From: Cymbidium sinense
Lineage: Eukaryota > Streptophyta > Magnoliopsida > Asparagales > Orchidaceae
Reading direction: 5' to 3'
Assembly: GCA_021442155.1 (NCBI GenBank)
Contig: CM038229.1
Location: 72,932,443-72,996,442 of the forward strand
DNA length: 64,000 nucleotides
The notes below the pieces were generated by a model. It saw only the letters and a program-made list of their open reading frames with translations, did not search any database and was not told where the DNA came from. This document shows, piece by piece, positions 58,401 through 64,000 of the stretch (its first letter is position 1; each line of letters begins with the position of its first letter). The translations under genes were made by a program, and so were the position numbers.

Positions 58401-61400
58401 AAAGAAATGCATGGAAAGATAATCATGCGAAAAGTTTATGTTTGTTTGTTTGATTTGTTAATGCAATTTACATATGCAAGTGTGAATATCCTTCTTAAGT
58501 AATAACATAAGAATGAATAGGAATGGATTTAAGTGCTGTGTTCTTTTTAAATGAACTATACACTTTACAAAATTCTATTCAAAACTATGCTAAAAGAGAA
58601 GAGAAGGAAAGTCACACAATGCATACCTTATATATTATAGTCACATGCAAGCCTATAAATAATTATAAATAACATAATTTTCACTTATGATGTTTGATTT
58701 ATGAGTTTTGAAAATAATTTTGGATTTAGTAGTCATAATAGCCATTCATATTCTTACTTTAACCAAAACATACAATTTGACATAAAGAAAATATTTCATT
58801 TTCAATTTGATTTTTAAAAGGCATGGATGCATGATTTTCATATAATATACACATTTAGCATGCTAGGAAAAAAATAAACTAATGAAAGCATGCAAATACA
58901 TTCACCCTAATTAATTCCTAAAGATAATCCTATGGAATAAGATCATTTAAAGTAAATCAAATTATTTTAAAGAGATTTTTGTTTTGTTTTCAGTTTGATT
59001 TGAATTTAGAAAATGTGAGAATGTTTGCTGGTCCTAACCCATTTCCCACATGTGTATATTGTTTTAGTTTAATTTTACAACCATTAGATTAGTTTTATAT
59101 TTTTCTTAGGTTAAGGTGTACATTAAGTCCATTAATTACCCCTTACCTACACCACTTGAACATATTTAACCAAATAATTATGAGCCAATGTATGACATAA
59201 AATCGCAAGGAATTTAAATCAGCAATGCACCTAAGAATGAAAGGGGCCTAATGTATTTGACTCACAATTAATGATTAATTAAGCTAAATGGTTTAATTTA
59301 AGTACTTTCAAAACCTTTCCCACACATATGTGTTAGGCATGATTTTCTTAAGTTTACTTAGGTTATTGAACACCTAAGCATTTACCCAAGAAGGATTTAA
59401 TTAAGTTCTGGAATGTTTTGATCTAAAAAAGTTCAATTAATTAAGCCATTTAATTAAGTGATTAAACTATTTAATTAATTTTCACTTTAATTAGATTTTT
59501 GTCCAAATGAAATAAACTTAGGGGAAAAGATTTAGGAGAGGACTCCTAATCTCATTCCCTAAGTCCATTCACTATTCAAAGGTAATTAACAAACTTAATT
59601 AATTAATTTATCACTATTTAATAGGTTAATTAATCATTTAATTGATTAAGGGAGTGATTAGGAGTGGATCAAGCAATTACCCTAACTAAATCATTAATAA
59701 ATTCTAAGAAAATCATGGGAGACAGAGGTCATCCCATTAATCGACCCTAGAAAGTTTGGAATTAATCAGTGGAATAGTTAGGGAATAATTAATATAATTA
59801 CACTCCTAATAAAACCATAATTGCATAAAACTCACAATTCAAATTCCATCAAACTTAATTTTAGATTATTCATCTTTGAAATATCTTCATAATACATTTT
59901 ATTTTGTATTTTTTTTATTTTTATACTTTTAGTTATGTTATTTTGAAGTTTCTATGTTTATTAGGAAATTAAATCTCTAATTATATGACTAATCCCATTG
60001 GCGCCATGTGGACCACTGATGTGGCGCACACTTTCCATGTGGCGAGATGAGATTTGTCACTTAAGTTATCACATCGCTACGCACTTTCTCTTTGGATCGC
60101 CCAATCAAAGATCGGACGGTTCAGATCAGGCCCGAGGTTTCTAAAGGTATTAATAATAGATCTAGCATGGATTAATCAGGACCGTCCATCCAAAACATGC
60201 AGGATGGACGGTCCATGATCCGTCATTGAGCTCGCATGTGGGAGAGGGAAATCGTCTACTCCTTAAGGCTTGATCCGAGCTCGATTGAGCTCGGATTGAG
60301 CTCAAACATTACCCACACCATCAACATACAAGAGGATGAAGATCTAATGGCCAATTTTACTTGGTATGAAACTTCCCTTCAAAAAGGACCAAAGAAAAAT
60401 CAAACTATGATTAGTTTTGAAAAGTACCTTGCTGGAGGCTATATCTGACGCTCATAACCATCGAGGTAGGTTCGTCTAGTAGAGGCGAAGCCCTATTTAA
60501 GGTTTGAGGGCTTGAGGTTGAGTGGATCCTTCAATTGGTCAAAGTCCCCTTCAAATGCTTGCGGCCTTGATCAAACTCCCCTCTCCCATGCCTTGAGAAC
60601 TTGGATGAAGACTTGGGTGAGCTCGATTGGGTTTCCTCAAGGTACTTGAAGGAGGAATTGAGCTGAATTTGAGTATTGGATGAGTTGGAAAATCTTGCTA
60701 CCTCTCCTATTTTTGTCTTAGGCAAAACCAAAAATGGAGAAATCGAGTTGTCTTAGGAGACCTTGGAGAGACTTGGGAATGCTTCCTCTGGCTTCTTTAG
60801 CTTCAACCGAATGCAAGAGAATCAAAATGAAATGAAATTAGGGGGAGTATATCTCCCCCTAGAAGGATCGGACAATCGAGCTTCCCTTTATCATTTTGAT
60901 CAAATTGATTCTATGGGTTGAGTTGGTTAGGCTATTTTGGACACCATGTGGTTCGGTTTGGCCAGATAGAGGTAGTGGAGATGTTGCCATATGCTTAATT
61001 GAGTGGAGGAGTGATCCCATGTGCTTATTTTCAAGTGAGTGGTTAATTTTGGCCTTGGTTTGACTAACCCAAACACATTGGGTCATGTGCACCACACCCG
61101 CTAGTGTCCACTTGGTTTATTAAAAGGGTGCCAAGTGGCCATGAAAAAGAATTAACCAAATTCAAGTGGAATTGACCATAGGCTACACCTTGGCTTAGGG
61201 GTAAATAGTCATTTGGATTTGATTTCACTTTAGGCATATTTAGAATAGTTTTAAATTAGGTTGGTCCAAATTTTAAGAAATTTTGAGTTGATTTGATGTC
61301 ATTTGGCTCATGTTGACCCATTTAGGTCAAAATGAGTCAACTTGGGTCAGGTTGACCAATTGGTCAAATTTGGTCAAACCAAGGGTTGGGTCAAGTTCAT

Positions 61401-63346
61401 ATGACTATCTGAAATGTGTTGGCATCATTGGTTTGGTCCAATTTGATTTATATTTGGTTTTGGTTCATTTGATTTTATTTAGGTCAAATGGGTCAAGTTG
61501 ACCAATTTGACCCATTTGACCTATTTGGGTTAGGTCATGGGTTGGTTTAGGTTTAGTTGATCATTTGAAGTGTTTTGGTAGTTTTGTTTGGTTTAATTTG
61601 ATTTTGGCTCAATTTGACCTTTTAGGTCAAGTTGGGTTCATGGTCAATTGGGTTAGGTTGGGTCTAGTTGGCCAATTGAGGCTTGGTCAAGTTCAACAAG
61701 TGATTTGGAATGAACTTGACCCATTGGTTTCAATCAATTTGGTTTAGATCAATTTTTGACCTATTTTGACTTTTTAGGTCAAGCTAAGTAAACGGGTCAA
61801 GTGGCCAATTAGGCTAAGTTAGGCTCAAATGATGACTTGATCAAGTTCAAACACTGATTTAGAATTGGTCAAGATCAATGGTTTCAATCAATTTGGCCTA
61901 TGGTATATTTTGGCTAGTTTAGGTTTCATTTTGGCTAAGTGTTGACTTGGTCAACTCTCAGGTTTAACTTAGTTTGACCCAATTTGAGTGATTGATCATC
62001 TCATGATGATTGTTGCTCATAATGTGAGGCTTAGGTGGGCTTAGTTCAATCCAATTTGGGTAGGATTAGAATTTGGCTCAAAATGGGTACTTTAGATCAC
62101 TTTAGGTCAAGTGATCCTAAGTGGGTCAATTGACTTGATCAAGGCTTGAATCAAGTTTGATTGAACTCACATATGGACTTATGATTGGAATATAAATCCA
62201 TTTGTAAGTGATTTGGAGTCAAATGGGTTTTGATTCATTTGATAATTTCAAGTTCAAAGGGTGAACATGAGTTTGATTTGGGTTTGATTTTTAAATTTAG
62301 TTTTAGTTTGATGATTGAAGTTTATGTTTATATTTTGTTTCATGATTGAAGTATTGATTGAATCATGAAGAAAAATCAAGGGAATGGCTTGATTTGAATT
62401 TGATTTGGCTAAGTTCAAGAATTTGACTTGAAAGGCTTAGGTTGAATTTTGGTTGAATTTGGATTTGAGTTTTGATTTTATTTTTGGTTTGATGATTGAA
62501 GTTTATGTTTGTATTTGGTTTCATGATTGAAGGATTGATTGAATCATGAAGAAAAATCAAGGGTTTGGCTTGATTTGAAGTTTCATTTGGCTAAGTTTAA
62601 AAATTTGACTTGAAAGGCTTAGGTTGAATTATTGAAATTTGAATTTGGTTTTGAATTTAGTTTTGGTTTGATTATGATTGTTTATGTTTATATTTGGTTC
62701 ACATGATTGAAGGATTGATTGAATCATCAAGAAAATCAAGGGTGCTTGATTTGAATTTGATTTGGCAAGTTCAAGAATTTGACTTGAAAGGCTTAGTTGA
62801 ATTTGCTGAATTTGGATTTGAGTTTTGAATTTAGTTTTGGTTATTTGAATTTATATTTCATTTATATTTGTGAATATAAATAAGAATATAAATGGGTTAA
62901 GAGAAAATCTCTTGAATTTGAATTGATTTGGATTTGATTTTGGCTAAGTCCATAAGATAGAATCAAAGTAACTTAGGAAAGATTTTGAATTTAGATTTCA
63001 ATCATGGGCTTTAATCATTTAAAATTGATTCATGATTTGAGAAAATCCATTAAAATTGATTTAAGGTTTGTTTTGGAATTGATTTGAGTTTAAGGTTGAT
63101 TTGAATTTGGAGTTTGACTTGAAAGTAGGAAGTGAGGATTTAGTTCATGCTATAGGGTAGGCAAATTTTCCTAACACCCCTAAGGCATGAACTATTCATA
63201 TGGCCAATTCTAAGTCTCTAGGGTTAGGTTAAGTGTTCACCTAATCACTAGAAGTGTCTTAAGACTAAGAAAACTTTTAGTGTCTAAGAGTAGTCCTATG
63301 TCTAAGATGGAGGGGTTGAGTACTCATCCTAAAAATGAGGTCAACA
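55496..63346 (-). mobile_element. LTR3, essentially full length (7851 bp)
   Basis: It begins TGAGGTGAAAATT (TGTGGTG in LTR2) and ends GAGGTCAACA at 63346, the reverse complement of TGTTGACC. It follows the solo LTR and LTR1 throughout but is clearly more diverged from LTR1 and LTR2 than they are from each other. It has an extra or replaced stretch at about 55517-55590 and one copy of the 246-bp block. It is the 5' LTR of element B. Confidence 0.87.
61290..62110 (-). promoter_or_regulatory. TTGAC/GTCAA-rich block in LTR3
   Basis: It corresponds to the blocks at 12560-13400 and 22420-23070, with strings such as GGTCAAGTTGACCAATTTGA near 61490. It is kept in the oldest-looking LTR, so the density predates the split of these copies. 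Confidence 0.35.
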
Positions 63347-63999
63347 AAGGGCGCCCAATAGGTTTGGTGTGACTGACAAGGTACACTGCATGCATTGGTG
63401 TTAATCAAAATGATCAACAACACTAAATGATCACAAGCACTAACAGAAATGATCAACTGCTAACCCGAGGTGTAGAAGGAATCAAGAGCTTAGTGCAATG
63501 TGACTCTACTCATGTCAAAGACATGAGAGAGTTAAGGAGGTACCACTAGGAATAGAGTATATGAACCTTCCACTAGGGAAAAAGGGTTTAAGTCATCCAC
63601 AAGAGGATGGGAGGTTCGATTTGATTTGTTTGATTGTTTAGTTGTGTTTATTTTGATTGTGTGGATTTGTTTGATTGCTTTTGTTTTGACTCCACTTGGG
63701 GAGATTGATTGAATTTGTTTTGCTTGTTTAGTTTTTTTTACTCTGCTAGGGGAGGAGGGTTGAGTTTATTTCAGATTCTCAAATTTTTGGATTTTTGAGA
63801 TGGACCCTATCAGTTTACGATGCATAGTGCTTAGTAGGAGCCATGGAGGCCTTAGGCTAGCTCAAATTTACCAATCCAAAGGGATAATCTACCAAACACA
63901 TAGTAGGACTAACCAACCAAAGGGATGCCTTTCGGTTCACAACAGATGCATTAGAAAGAAAGCTTAATAGACTTACATCCTCCAAAGCAGGGACCAGGG
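63347..63999 (-). mobile_element. Start of a third 3' untranslated region (element C), cut by the window
   Basis: Beyond the LTR3 end the sequence matches 24527-25340 of A: AATAGGTTTGGTGTGACTGA against AATAGGTGTGGTGTAACTGA, then CCACTAGGGAAA blocks and, near 63953, GAAAGAAAGCTTAATAGACT. An isolated element would have host DNA outside its 5' LTR, so a further internal region probably lies to the right. Confidence 0.75.
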
Positions 64000-64000
64000 G

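Larger units (their letters stand above)
9272..63999 (-). mobile_element. Tandem complex of Tat/Ogre-like Ty3/gypsy elements (LTR1-A-LTR2-B-LTR3-C)
   Basis: Two internal regions (A and B) with matching minus-strand domain order sit head to tail, separated by LTR-derived DNA, and the start of a third 3' untranslated region follows LTR3. Tat-type hallmarks are the tRNA-Arg-like primer site, the gag zinc finger of the CPYHHMLGH...EC type, a protease with GASVNIMSL, ACPKDEF in RT, a second (archaeal-type) RNase H before integrase, and very long LTRs. All coding regions are broken. The complex runs off the right edge of the window. Confidence 0.85.

Noticed and set aside
1..63999. tRNA, rRNA or other RNA genes
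   Set aside because: Nothing with a full cloverleaf or conserved internal promoter boxes was seen; the tRNA-like matches are only the two primer-binding sites.

Overview
The window is plant nuclear DNA. It holds one intact host gene, and most of the rest is decayed LTR retrotransposon sequence. The host gene is an intronless LSD1-type histone demethylase reading frame (minus strand, 5206-7575). Its 5' half is very GC-rich and its 3' half AT-rich; this falling GC gradient along the transcript is typical of monocots. A monocot with a large, transposon-rich genome is my best guess, but the sequence does not fix the species.

Layout. (1) 1-4063: internal region of a broken plus-strand Ty3/gypsy element that looks like a chromovirus (gag, protease, reverse transcriptase-RNase H, integrase). 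(2) 4064-5205: non-coding, with two small hairpins. (3) 5206-7575: the demethylase gene. (4) 7576-9271: AT-rich intergenic DNA with a (TC)21 microsatellite and a 42-bp tandem duplication. (5) 9272-63999: a nest of giant Tat/Ogre-like Ty3/gypsy elements, mostly on the minus strand. I read it as LTR1 (9272-11435 plus 19530-24526), internal A (24527-37475), LTR2 (37476-about 42712), internal B (about 42713-55495), LTR3 (55496-63346) and the start of a third 3' untranslated region, C (63347-63999). LTR1 is split by an inverted solo LTR of the same family (11436-19529, 8094 bp) flanked by a 5-bp target duplication. That insertion fixes the LTR ends as TGTTGACC...ACACCACA.

Each minus-strand internal region runs from right to left: primer-binding site matching tRNA-Arg, leader, a long tandem array of hairpin-forming repeats, an extra open region upstream of gag, gag, protease, RT, RNase H, archaeal-type RNase H, integrase, and a repeat-filled 3' untranslated region. 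All coding parts are broken by stops, frameshifts and deletions. A and B have lost different pieces, so neither could move alone.

The most interesting signal is the hairpin array in the leaders (about 34112-36940 in A, 53390-55015 in B). Tens of units share an unpaired core close to AAATTTGGGTAT, while the flanking stem arms change sequence in a compensating way. Stems differ between sub-arrays yet stay complementary, which argues that base pairing itself was kept. Other points are the tandem LTR-internal-LTR arrangement, LTRs near 8 kb, and dense TTGAC (W-box-like) clusters in the LTRs. Coordinates of decayed domains are approximate, and all similarities were judged by eye.
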